A stretch of 64,000 nt of DNA, taken from assembly GCF_024054175.1 (NCBI RefSeq), contig NZ_JAMXLA010000001.1:2422571-2486570 (forward strand), written 5' to 3'. This document shows positions 55,307-63,125 of this stretch, piece by piece. The first letter of the stretch is position 1. Each line of letters opens with the position of its first letter. The notes under the pieces are model-generated. The model had not been told where the DNA came from. It saw only the letters and a list, made by a program, of their open reading frames with translations, and searched no databases. This stretch comes from Flavobacterium sp. NRK1. Its GTDB lineage: Bacteria > Bacteroidota > Bacteroidia > Flavobacteriales > Flavobacteriaceae. Both the position numbers and the translations under genes were made by a program.

Positions 55307-55624
55307 ATGAAAACAATTTTTGAAGATATTCCTTTGCTCAAAAATGAGAAAAAGAGACGTTTCGAAATAGAAATAGAGGGGAAATATGCATTTATAAATT
55401 ACGGGGAATTTGGTAACCAGATAGCACTGGTTCATACTGAAACAGATCCTGAACTGGCAGGGAAAGGTGCCGCAAGCGCGGTAATAGAGAAAACACTGCA
55501 GTACCTTGACAACAACCAGATAAAATTACTTCCATTTTGCCCGTTTGTATTTGCCTTTATACAAAGAAATCCTGACTGGAAACGTATAGTCAGCAAAAAG
55601 TTTAGAGGGTACGATAAACTATAA
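55307..55624 (+). CDS. Small GNAT-like acetyltransferase (COG2388 type)
   Basis: A 105-residue GNAT protein similar in plan to the one at 49647: IEIEGKYAFINYGEFGNQIALVHTETDPELAGKGAASAVIEKTL forms the acetyl-CoA loop, and LLPFCPFVFAFIQRNPDW the conserved end. It has its own position between the FAD oxidoreductase and the hydrolase; no operon partner is closer than 200 bp. Its substrate is unknown. Confidence 0.83.
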   Translation: MKTIFEDIPLLKNEKKRRFEIEIEGKYAFINYGEFGNQIALVHTETDPELAGKGAASAVIEKTLQYLDNNQIKLLPFCPFVFAFIQRNPDWKRIVSKKFRGYDKL

Positions 55625-55760
55625 AAAAAACTAAACATGATTGTAGTTAATGCAGGAATGGAAAATATAGAATAGTGTATAATGAATTGAAATCTACAAG
55701 GAAAGCTTTAATTTTTTTTAAGGGGCATAATATGAAAATAGATTACACGAAGTGAACTTA

Positions 55761-55778
55761 CTTTCTATAAATAGAAAG
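55761..55778 (+). promoter_or_regulatory. 18-bp palindrome upstream of the hydrolase gene
   Basis: CTTTCTAT-AA-ATAGAAAG is a perfect inverted repeat with 8-bp arms, 52 nt before the ATG at 55831. It could bind a dimeric regulator or form a hairpin in the leader. Confidence 0.45.
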
Positions 55779-55830
55779 AGGATGTTGAAAATTGTAAGGA
55801 CAATTGAATATAATATCTAATTATAACGAA

Positions 55831-56736
55831 ATGGAAAAAGTAAAATTCAAGAACAGGGATTGGGATGTTGCCGCAAATATCCATCTACCAAAGGATTTCG
55901 ATCCTTCTAAAAAATATGCAGCCATTGTATGTGTGCATCCCGGTAGCAGCGTTAAAGAACAAACGGCAGGGCTTTATGCGGCAAAATTAGCGGGAGCGGG
56001 ATTTATAGCCCTTGCTTATGACGCCTCTTTTCAGGGTGAGAGCGGTGGCGAACCACGTTACCTGGAAGACCCTGCGACCAGGGTTGAAGATATACGTTGT
56101 GCAGTAGATTACCTTACCACCCTGGGATATGTAGATGAAAACCGCATCGGAGTTTTAGGCATTTGTGCAGGTGGCGGTTATGCTGCAAATGCTTCATTAA
56201 CAGAACGCCGTATAAAGGCGGTAGGTACTGTTTCGGCTACTAATGCAAGCCGGGCATATTCTGAATCAGATGTATTGGGAACATTGGAAGCTGTAGGGGC
56301 GCAGCGGACTGCCCAGGCCAGGGGAGAAGCAGCAAAGATTGTACCCTGGACACCGGAAAGTGCAGAAGATGCAAGGCAAAAGGGAATGGATGAATTTGAT
56401 ATGCTGGGAGCGATTGATTACTATCGTACCCCACGAGGCGAATATCCTACCGCCAATAATAAGCTGCTCTTTACAAGCATGTCTGAACTTATAACCTTTG
56501 ACGCATTTCATCTTGCCGAGCGTCTTTTGACCCAGCCATTACTCATCATTGTGGGGGATAGAGTTGGTGCCTTCGGTTCATATAGGGATGGGTTTACGCT
56601 TTTCAATAAAGCAGCTTCAGCGAATAAGAAAATCCACGTTGTTAAGGGGGCAGGCCATTATGACCTGTACGACCAGCCTGAGGCAACAGGGGAAGCTCTG
56701 GAGAAACTAATTCCATTCTACAACGAAAATCTGTAA
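55831..56736 (+). CDS. Dienelactone-hydrolase-like alpha/beta hydrolase with Cys nucleophile
   Basis: A 301-residue alpha/beta hydrolase from ATG 55831; an upstream TTG (55804) would add nine residues that do not fit the family. The nucleophile elbow reads GICAGGG with Cys112, as in dienelactone hydrolases, which use cysteine instead of serine. HPGSSVKEQTAGLYA forms the oxyanion region. It probably hydrolyses a small ester or lactone in the cytoplasm. A perfect palindrome lies 52 nt upstream, and the Crp/Fnr gene follows 81 nt downstream. Confidence 0.85.
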   Translation: MEKVKFKNRDWDVAANIHLPKDFDPSKKYAAIVCVHPGSSVKEQTAGLYAAKLAGAGFIALAYDASFQGESGGEPRYLEDPATRVEDIRCAVDYLTTLGYVDENRIGVLGICAGGGYAANASLTERRIKAVGTVSATNASRAYSESDVLGTLEAVGAQRTAQARGEAAKIVPWTPESAEDARQKGMDEFDMLGAIDYYRTPRGEYPTANNKLLFTSMSELITFDAFHLAERLLTQPLLIIVGDRVGAFGSYRDGFTLFNKAASANKKIHVVKGAGHYDLYDQPEATGEALEKLIPFYNENL

Positions 56737-56768
56737 AGAAACATATTGCAACAAACGGGGTGTTCTTT

Positions 56769-56795
56769 TTTACCAAATGGTAAATACATTTTTTG
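56769..56795 (+). promoter_or_regulatory. Crp/Fnr autoregulatory-type operator
   Basis: TTTACCAAATGGTAAA (56769-56784) is a perfect inverted repeat, TTTACCA-AA-TGGTAAA, directly followed by a T-rich -7 region ending in TTTG (G at 56795) and the Crp/Fnr ATG at 56818. The position fits repression by a bound dimer. Confidence 0.5.
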
Positions 56796-56817
56796 CACAA
56801 TATTATATCTTTCCAGC

Positions 56818-57387
56818 ATGAAAGCATTTATTGATTACATATTACAGTTTGGGAATCTGAACCAACAGCAGACAGACCTGATAATAAGCAAGGCAAAAAT
56901 ACTGGAGCTTCATAAGGAGCAATATTTCTCAGAAGCCGGAAAGATTCCAAGACAGATAGGATTTCTTCTTGAAGGCGTTGTTCGTTTCTGCTATTATAAT
57001 AACAGAGGTCAGGAGATTACCCATCATTTCATTGAAGAGAACAATTTTGTTTCAGATCAGCAAAAGTTTGAATCACAGGTAGTAGCGTCAGAATACATAC
57101 AGGCAGTTACTGACTGCAGGTTGCTTGTTTTTTCAAAGAAAGATTGGGATGATATCGGAAATACCATTGTTGGCTGGGACAGTATCACAGGACTAATCTT
57201 AAAAAATTGTTTATTAAAGACAATTGAAAGGAGGAGCCCGCTGGTTTCAGAAGATGCAACGACACGTTATTTATCGTTTATTGAAAATTTTCCTAACCTT
57301 TTGAATCGAGTACCTCTTTCTTATATCGCCTCTTATTTAGGAATTACGCAACAATCATTGAGCAGGATACGAAAAAATATTCGTTGA
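56818..57387 (+). CDS. Crp/Fnr-family transcriptional regulator
   Basis: A 189-residue regulator from ATG 56818. A TTG at 56746 in frame would add 24 residues but includes the operator, so it is not used. The beta-roll (QYFSEAGKIPRQIGFLLEGVVRFCYYNN) and winged helix (PLSYIASYLGITQQSLSRIRKNIR) are those of the family, and no cysteine cluster is seen. Its recognition helix (TQQSLSRIR) differs from the three others, so it may have a separate target such as the palindromes at its own promoter and before the SDR gene. Confidence 0.87.
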   Translation: MKAFIDYILQFGNLNQQQTDLIISKAKILELHKEQYFSEAGKIPRQIGFLLEGVVRFCYYNNRGQEITHHFIEENNFVSDQQKFESQVVASEYIQAVTDCRLLVFSKKDWDDIGNTIVGWDSITGLILKNCLLKTIERRSPLVSEDATTRYLSFIENFPNLLNRVPLSYIASYLGITQQSLSRIRKNIR

Positions 57388-57398
57388 GGTTACTTTTT

Positions 57399-57440
57399 AT
57401 CATATGTTAAATGATATGTTTTTTCAGGTAACGACCTTTG
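57399..57440 (+). promoter_or_regulatory. SDR promoter with ATCAT-N7-ATGAT inverted repeat
   Basis: ATCATATGTTAAATGAT (about 57399-57416) is an imperfect palindrome and is followed by a GACCTTTG -7 box (57433-57440), close in form to GAACTTTG at 50933 and 52329. It may be bound by the adjacent Crp/Fnr regulator. Confidence 0.4.
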
Positions 57441-57465
57441 TACTATTATTTTAAAGCATAGAAAA

Positions 57466-58329
57466 ATGAACAGGAAAATTGTATTAATAACCGGAACAAA
57501 TAGCGGTTTTGGATGGTTTACAGCACATAGTGTTGCGGCTTTAGGACATAAAGTTTATGCTACCATCAGAGATATCGACGGAAAGAATGCTGATAAAGCA
57601 AAAGCTTTGGAGCAGGTAGAAAATGTAACAGTTTTAGATGTCTCGTTAACGGATGAAATAAGTGTAAAAAGTGCCATAGACACTATTATTGCCAAAGAGG
57701 GGAGAATAGATGTACTGGTTAACAATGCGGGCGCAGCAATGTTCGGAGTGGCTGAAAGCGCTACTACTGACGATGTACAGCGATTGTTTGATGTTAATGT
57801 TATTGCCCCCTGGAGATTGATGAAACTGGTTTTGCCTTATATGCGCAAGCAATCTGACGGGCTCATCATCAATGTTTCAAGCGGGTGGGGCAGGTTTGCT
57901 GCTCCTTTCACAGTTGTTTATAGTGCTTCGAAGTTTGCTTTGGAGGGTTTAAGCGAAGGCCTGCATTATGAAGTACGACCTTTGGGTGTTGATGTAGCTA
58001 TTGTTCAACCGGGCGCTTTTCCTACTGAGATGTCCCAAAAGATACAGACAGGTTATGATGAATCAGTTGTCGATGATTACAAAGCAATAAATAATGTTTC
58101 CAATAAATTATTTGCTGCCATTGGTCAAATGTTTGAAACTGTAAATCCAAACCCACAGGAAGTTGCAGATGCGATTGTGAACCTTATCAGCTTACCAAAG
58201 GGGCAAAGACCATTAAGAACTGTTGTGGACCGTCCTACCGGAGAAATTACTAAAAGAGCCAATGAGGCTGTACAAGCTGAATTCGAAAATGTATTGAAAG
58301 CATTTGGTATGGAAGATTTATTGGCTTAA
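57466..58329 (+). CDS. Short-chain dehydrogenase/reductase
   Basis: A 287-residue SDR. TGTNSGFG (9-16) binds the nucleotide, NNAG (86-89) is the structural motif and the active site is Ser138/139 with Y152-xxx-K156 (YSASK). The longer C-terminus (TVVDRPTGEITKRANEAVQAEF) is that of 'oxidoreductase, retinol-dehydrogenase-like' SDRs. The substrate is unknown. It follows the Crp/Fnr gene by 78 nt on the same strand and ends the accessory region before the tmRNA. Confidence 0.88.
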   Translation: MNRKIVLITGTNSGFGWFTAHSVAALGHKVYATIRDIDGKNADKAKALEQVENVTVLDVSLTDEISVKSAIDTIIAKEGRIDVLVNNAGAAMFGVAESATTDDVQRLFDVNVIAPWRLMKLVLPYMRKQSDGLIINVSSGWGRFAAPFTVVYSASKFALEGLSEGLHYEVRPLGVDVAIVQPGAFPTEMSQKIQTGYDESVVDDYKAINNVSNKLFAAIGQMFETVNPNPQEVADAIVNLISLPKGQRPLRTVVDRPTGEITKRANEAVQAEFENVLKAFGMEDLLA

Positions 58330-58903
58330 ACAATCAAAATTCCTATTTACTGAACTCCTGAATAGAGGGAAATAGGATGTGAAATTTCATCAGCCTTCTT
58401 AGCTATGTATACTTGGATAGAATAACGTGAAGGATAAAAAAATAAAAGATTGTGGAGTTTTGGATACTTCCACTACGGAGTTTAGACGTTATATAGCCTG
58501 CCATAATGTGAGCAGGCTATATTATCTAATAGGCTCATGGGATTCTCCATGAGCCGAATATTTCAATGTCAAGACAGACCAATTCGGAGTATAGGAATGA
58601 TTTTTCACGTGAAGACCTGAAGCTAGGAAAGTATTATATATAACCCTCAGAGGAGTTTCAAATTAATTCTACGACTATATGGATATGATTCTAGATGCTA
58701 CTGATCCTTAGGTTTTCTAAAGTCCACCGGCCAATATCAGGGGAAACATAGTAAAGCTTACCAATTTGATTCAATATGACTGAAAATCTTCACGATTCGG
58801 TATTTGGGGGTTTTTTACCAGGAATGCTGCGACTGATGTATTTTAATAAATTGGGATTTATTTTTTATACTATTGCAGAAGCTAAGTAGCTTATGAAGTA
58901 TTA
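58330..58903. repeat. Intergenic stretch with two tandem hairpins
   Basis: About 570 bp without a gene. ATATAGCCTGC (58491-58501) pairs with GCAGGCTATAT (58512-58522), and GGCTCATGG (58532-58540) with CCATGAGCC (58547-58555). Neither has a T-run, so they are not ordinary terminators. The rest shows nothing I can assign; it is the right edge of the accessory region. Confidence 0.5.
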
Positions 58904-58943
58904 AACAAAAAAATAACACCACCGTCTTCCAGTGGCGTTATTT
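58904..58943 (-). terminator. Terminator of tmRNA
   Basis: On the minus strand AAATAACGCCAC pairs with GTGGTGTTATTT (one G-U pair), followed by TTTTTGTTTAA. It lies 10 nt after the mature tmRNA 3' end. Confidence 0.85.
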
Positions 58944-58952
58944 GTCTTTCTG

Positions 58953-59348
58953 TGGAATCGCCGGGAATCGAACCCGGGTCCAAACAGGGAAGCAAAGAGC
59001 TTTCTACACGTTTAGTTTCCGCTTAATTTTTCGTTATTGTGCAAGGCCGGAAACTACCACACAATACTTAGCTTCTGTTTTCTCAAAACCCCCGCGAAGC
59101 AAAAGGATTTCCAGGTTTACTTTTACGGTTCCCCTATACAAAACGCCATAAACCAAGGCTTTTTAGGAGAATCTCGCTTTCCTGCCTTGCAGGAACGAGG
59201 CTAATTCTTACTATAATTCAGATTAAGCAGCAAGAGCGTAGTTATTTTCGCCGTTTAATGTTCGGAGCTAAGGTATTTACGAGAACTAACTCCTGTTCTC
59301 GACGTGCTTACTGTTCAATTCGGCCTGCTGTCAAAACCAGTCGACCCC
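58953..59348 (-). ncRNA. ssrA: tmRNA (ssrA)
   Basis: A tmRNA of about 396 nt on the minus strand. The 5' end GGGGUCG pairs with CGAUUCC near the 3' end as the acceptor stem, and GGGUUCGAUUCCCGG forms the T arm. The tag frame (59223-59252) reads GENNYALAA then stop, the tag expected for this group. CCA is not encoded and must be added. tmRNA with SmpB rescues ribosomes stalled on broken mRNAs and tags the unfinished protein for proteolysis. The gene has its own terminator. The neighbouring accessory region abuts its 3' side. Confidence 0.95.
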
Positions 59349-59387
59349 ATTAAAATAATATTATCAAAAATAATACCATTTCTTATG

Positions 59388-59395
59388 CAAAGATA
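59388..59395 (-). promoter_or_regulatory. ssrA promoter -7 box
   Basis: TATCTTTG on the minus strand matches TAnnTTTG exactly. It predicts transcription starting near 59381, about 33 nt before the mature tmRNA 5' end, so a short leader would be trimmed. Confidence 0.65.
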
Positions 59396-59541
59396 GTGAT
59401 ATATTTTTTAAATAATAATTGGTGATAGACCGAATTACTGTTATATTTGAGAACATTTTTTAAGTTAGTGTTATATTATTTAAAAGGTAACGTTTGAAAT
59501 GATATTATACTAACAAATCTGGATTAAAAAAATTGATTGCA

Positions 59542-60762
59542 ATGAAATTTGGGATAATAAAGGAAAGGAAATCACCGCCGGATAAAAGAGTAGTTTTTTC
59601 TCCTGATGAATTGGTAGTGCTGAGTGAAAAATATCCGGAAGCTGAGATTAAAATTGAAGCGTCAGATGTTCGCATTTTTAATGATGCAGAGTATGCTTCA
59701 AAAGGATTTCAGATAACTAATGATGTATCTGACTGCGATGTTTTGATTGGCGTAAAGGAAGTTCCGGTAGATTATCTTATACCTCATAAAAAATATATAT
59801 TCTTTTCACATACTATCAAAAAACAGCCATATAATCAAAAATTGTTACAGGCTATAATTGATAAAGAAATTGATTTATATGATCATGAAACTTTTGTAGA
59901 TGGTAATGGTAAACGCCTGATAGGTTTCGGTAAATATGCAGGAAATGTTGGAGCTTATAATTGCTTTAGGGCATTTGGTATTAAATATGAACTGTTTAAT
60001 TTGCCTAAAGCCGAGACATTTCCGGATAAAGCTGCTATAATTTCCAAGCTTAAAAAGCTTGTTTTGCCTCCGGTAAAAATTGTATTAACAGGTAAAGGTA
60101 AAGTAGGTTCAGGAGCGAAGGAGATACTCGATGCTATGAAAATCAAAGAAGTATCTGTAGAAAATTACTTTTCTAAAAATTATAACGAGCCGGTATATGT
60201 TAATATAGACGTAGAACACTATAATAAAAGAAAAGACGGCAAACCTTTTGAAAAGACGGATTTTTATGCAAATCCATCTGAATATGTTTCAGACTTTGAA
60301 CGCTTTACAGAAGCATCTGATATTTTTATAGCTGGACATTTTTATGGAAATGGTGCCCCTGTAATACTGTCTAAAGAAATGCTTGCTGCTGCAGATAACA
60401 GAATCAAAGTTGTAGCCGATATTTCATGCGATGTGGCAGGACCTATAGCTAGTACTTTAAGAGCTTCAACTATTGCAGAACCTTTTTATGGTTATCATCC
60501 TTATGAGGGTAGGGAAGTCGATGTGCATCATCCTGCTGCAATAGTAGTAATGGCTGTAGATAATTTACCTTGTGAATTACCTAAGGATGCGAGCGAAGGC
60601 TTTGGTCAAATGTTTTTAGAGCACATAATGCCGGCATTTTTTAATGGTGACAAAGATGGTGTGTTAAAGCGAGCCCAGTTAACTGAAGGAGGGAAGCTTA
60701 CAAAGAGGTTCAGTTATCTTAGTGATTATATAAATGAAAAAGAAAATGTGCCCCATATATAG
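59542..60762 (+). CDS. Saccharopine-dehydrogenase-like NAD(P) oxidoreductase (AlaDH/PNT family)
   Basis: A 406-residue enzyme from ATG 59542 (a TTG three codons earlier is less likely). The N-terminus MKFGIIKERKSPPDKRVVFSP and the segments FFSHTIKKQPYNQ and LIGFGKYAGNVGAYN match the LYS1-type saccharopine dehydrogenase (NAD, lysine-forming) and alanine-dehydrogenase fold. GKGKVGSGAKEILDAM is the nucleotide-binding loop. It may act in lysine metabolism, but closely related proteins of unknown substrate exist. The GCCCC...GGGGC terminator at its end touches the stop codon. Confidence 0.82.
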   Translation: MKFGIIKERKSPPDKRVVFSPDELVVLSEKYPEAEIKIEASDVRIFNDAEYASKGFQITNDVSDCDVLIGVKEVPVDYLIPHKKYIFFSHTIKKQPYNQKLLQAIIDKEIDLYDHETFVDGNGKRLIGFGKYAGNVGAYNCFRAFGIKYELFNLPKAETFPDKAAIISKLKKLVLPPVKIVLTGKGKVGSGAKEILDAMKIKEVSVENYFSKNYNEPVYVNIDVEHYNKRKDGKPFEKTDFYANPSEYVSDFERFTEASDIFIAGHFYGNGAPVILSKEMLAAADNRIKVVADISCDVAGPIASTLRASTIAEPFYGYHPYEGREVDVHHPAAIVVMAVDNLPCELPKDASEGFGQMFLEHIMPAFFNGDKDGVLKRAQLTEGGKLTKRFSYLSDYINEKENVPHI

Positions 60763-60774
60763 GGGCTTTTTTTT
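60750..60774 (+). terminator. Terminator overlapping the stop of the dehydrogenase gene
   Basis: GCCCC (60750-60754) and GGGGC (60762-60766) flank ATATATA, followed by eight T. The stem overlaps the stop codon. Confidence 0.85.
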
Positions 60775-61090
60775 GGTATTATTTTAAAAATTTACAGGAT
60801 GTATATTTAAAATTAAGTAATACCTATAATTACTTAAATGTAATATTTAAAAAAGTTTATTTTTTGTAATATTTACATCATTAGCTACACAAATATATAT
60901 GTATATTTAGCAAATTTATTTTTATAACCCTGTTACTAAAACGTTTTATTAGATAGTATTGAAATTTATACATTAGTTAATAAATATATTTTTCAAAACT
61001 CATATATACTTTAATGAGTAGTATTTTAGCAGGCGAAATAATTAATTAAATCTATAATTATATACATTCACATTAATCCAAACAAACACT
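60763..61090. promoter_or_regulatory. AT-rich promoter region of the sugar transporter
   Basis: 328 bp, very AT-rich, with no frame to support. It presumably holds the promoter of the FucP-type transporter; no inverted repeat stands out. Confidence 0.35.
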
Positions 61091-62527
61091 ATGAGTTCTG
61101 AAAATTCGCAAACTAAATGGGGCCAGTTTATACCGCTGGTTACTGTTTTCTTTTTTTGGGGATTCGTTGCGGCAAGTAACGACATTCTTATTCCTGTTTT
61201 TAAAACCGCTTTCGATCTTACTCAAACACAAAGTCAATTGGTTTCCGTAGCATTTTATATTGCTTATACGGTAGGTTCTCTGCTTTATATAGGAGCATCA
61301 TTATTAACCAAAAGTGATATTGTTAGTCGTTTGGGTTACAAAAATTCATTAGCATTAGGTCTGGTTATCTCTGCATTAGGTACATTATTGTTTTATCCTG
61401 CTGCAAATACAGGATCATTTCCTTTAATGCTTTCAGGTCTTTTTATAGTTGGTCTTGGTTTTTCGTTGCAGCAAACGGTTGCAAATCCGCTGGCTATTGC
61501 ATTAGGGCCAATTAAAACGGGTTCGCAACGTTTAACACTTGCAGGAGGTATTAATAATTTCGGAACCACTATTGGTCCGCTTATTGTAAGTTTTGCCATT
61601 TTCGGATCGGTATCTGATGCTAATACAAATGTTAGTGTAGAAAGTGTAAAAGTGCCTTATCTTATATTAGGTGCTGCATTTATAGCGGTAGCTGTATTAC
61701 TTAAGTTTTCTTCTTTACCTAACCATCCTCCATTAGAAGAAGGAGTAGTTGAAGAAGTTGCCGGAGCAAAAACATCAGCATTACAATACCCTCAGCTTAT
61801 CATGGGTATGCTTGCCATATTTCTTTATGTAGGTGTTGAAGTTTCTACTGCCAGTAATTTACCTGCCTATCTTGAAAAAGATCTTGGATTTTTAACGCAT
61901 AATATTGCACCTTATGTTTCGCTATACTGGGCGAGTTTAATGATAGGCCGCTGGAGTGGTGCTGTGGAAGCGTTTACAGATGATAAAACAAAACAAACTA
62001 TTTTTAAATTCATAGCTCCATATCTGGCATTCGCGGTTTTTTTAGGTGTGAATGCCTTTATGGGGCACGATCTCGCTCCGTTTTATGTATATGGTTTAAT
62101 AATAATTGTATTAATTGTGGCTGATCTTGCCAGTAAAGGCAATCCTGCAACTATGCTATTGCTGTTTGCTATGTTAGGAATTATAGCACTTCTTACAGGC
62201 ATGGCTACTACAGGTATGGTTAGCGTTTATGCATTTACAAGTGTTGGCCTGTTTTGCAGCACACTTTGGCCATGTATTTTTACTCTTGCCGTAAGTGGTC
62301 TTGGAAAAAGAACAACACAAGGCAGTAATCTGTTAATAATGATGATTATGGGCGGCGGTATTGTGAGCCTTATACAAGGTGTTGTTGCAGATGCTACAAA
62401 TATTAAAATAAGTTATATTGTTGGCGTTATTTGCTTTGCTTATCTTGCTTTTTACGCCTGGAAAGTTAAAGGAATACTCAGAAATCAGGGTATTGACTTT
62501 GATAAAAAAATAAGCGGAGGACATTAA
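61091..62527 (+). CDS. FucP-type sugar MFS transporter
   Basis: A 478-residue protein of twelve predicted spans. The N-terminus FIPLVTVFFFWGFVAASNDILIPVFKTAFDLTQTQSQLVSVAFYIAY is the signature of the fucose/glucose-galactose (FHS) branch of the MFS. These are proton symporters for L-fucose, glucose or galactose, in the inner membrane. Without a catabolic gene nearby, the sugar cannot be chosen. The transcript ends in a good terminator. Confidence 0.9.
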   Translation: MSSENSQTKWGQFIPLVTVFFFWGFVAASNDILIPVFKTAFDLTQTQSQLVSVAFYIAYTVGSLLYIGASLLTKSDIVSRLGYKNSLALGLVISALGTLLFYPAANTGSFPLMLSGLFIVGLGFSLQQTVANPLAIALGPIKTGSQRLTLAGGINNFGTTIGPLIVSFAIFGSVSDANTNVSVESVKVPYLILGAAFIAVAVLLKFSSLPNHPPLEEGVVEEVAGAKTSALQYPQLIMGMLAIFLYVGVEVSTASNLPAYLEKDLGFLTHNIAPYVSLYWASLMIGRWSGAVEAFTDDKTKQTIFKFIAPYLAFAVFLGVNAFMGHDLAPFYVYGLIIIVLIVADLASKGNPATMLLLFAMLGIIALLTGMATTGMVSVYAFTSVGLFCSTLWPCIFTLAVSGLGKRTTQGSNLLIMMIMGGGIVSLIQGVVADATNIKISYIVGVICFAYLAFYAWKVKGILRNQGIDFDKKISGGH

Positions 62528-62546
62528 AAATAATTTTTTATGATTT

Positions 62547-62577
62547 AAAACGACTGCAAAATGTAGTCGTTTTTTTT
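62547..62577 (+). terminator. Terminator of the sugar transporter gene
   Basis: AAAACGACTGCA (62547-62558) pairs with TGTAGTCGTTTT (62562-62573) with one G-U pair, followed by T residues. Confidence 0.82.
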
Positions 62578-62636
62578 ATGTTTTCTTAGCATGAAAAAAT
62601 AAGAAAAGTTTTATCTTTGGGTAAAAGAAATAAGCT

Positions 62637-63053
62637 ATGAAAATTAAAGTATTATCAGTTGCCGTGCTTTTGGCAGCTATGTTATTTACCGCTTGCAATA
62701 ATAAAAAGGAAACCAATGAGCAGGAAGCTGTTACTGAAATAGTTGATACTACTGCAACAACACCCGAAAATGAAGTTGCTACAGATACAATATCTTTTGG
62801 AAAGCCAGAGCATAAAGATGGTGAGGTTATTGAAGTAACCGGAGAGGTAACTGAAATTAACCAAGGGAAAGACGGTTATACTGCAAAGCTAAAAACAGCC
62901 GAAGGAAAAGCTTTCGCAGCAACAATTAGCATACCTAATTTAGATAATCCAAAACAGTACAGAGCTGTAAAAGCAGGAGATAAAATTACTGTTAAAGGCG
63001 AAGTTACCAATTTAGAATCTGATGTGCTTATCATAGTAAGAGAACTTAAATAG
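62637..63053 (+). CDS. OB-fold-like lipoprotein of unknown function
   Basis: A 138-residue lipoprotein: the signal ends in the lipobox FTAC with Cys20, then an acidic linker (about 22-60) and a beta-rich domain GEVIEVTGEVTEINQGKDGYTAKLKTAEGKAFAATISI, resembling the OB-fold of the tRNA-anti-like family. The role is unknown; it may bind a small ligand at the outer membrane. It lies between two terminators and so forms its own transcript, convergent with creD. Confidence 0.75.
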   Translation: MKIKVLSVAVLLAAMLFTACNNKKETNEQEAVTEIVDTTATTPENEVATDTISFGKPEHKDGEVIEVTGEVTEINQGKDGYTAKLKTAEGKAFAATISIPNLDNPKQYRAVKAGDKITVKGEVTNLESDVLIIVRELK

Positions 63054-63076
63054 TTATAATCGTTATATATAAGTGC

Positions 63077-63112
63077 GAAACCCTGTCCAATTTTGGGCAG
63101 GGTTTCTTTTTT
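63077..63112 (+). terminator. Bidirectional terminator between the lipoprotein and creD
   Basis: GAAACCCTGTCC (63077-63088) pairs with GGGCAGGGTTTC (63095-63106) around AATTTT, with a T-run on the plus side; the mirror side is A-rich, so it may also end creD. Confidence 0.82.
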
Positions 63113-63125
63113 GAATTGGTTTAGG

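Noticed and set aside
58330..58952. An att site or duplicated ssrA 3' end
   Set aside because: No repeat of the tmRNA 3' segment was found in the window by eye.
58942..59151. A 69-codon plus-strand frame inside ssrA
   Set aside because: It reads the tmRNA backwards; the RNA gene explains the sequence fully.
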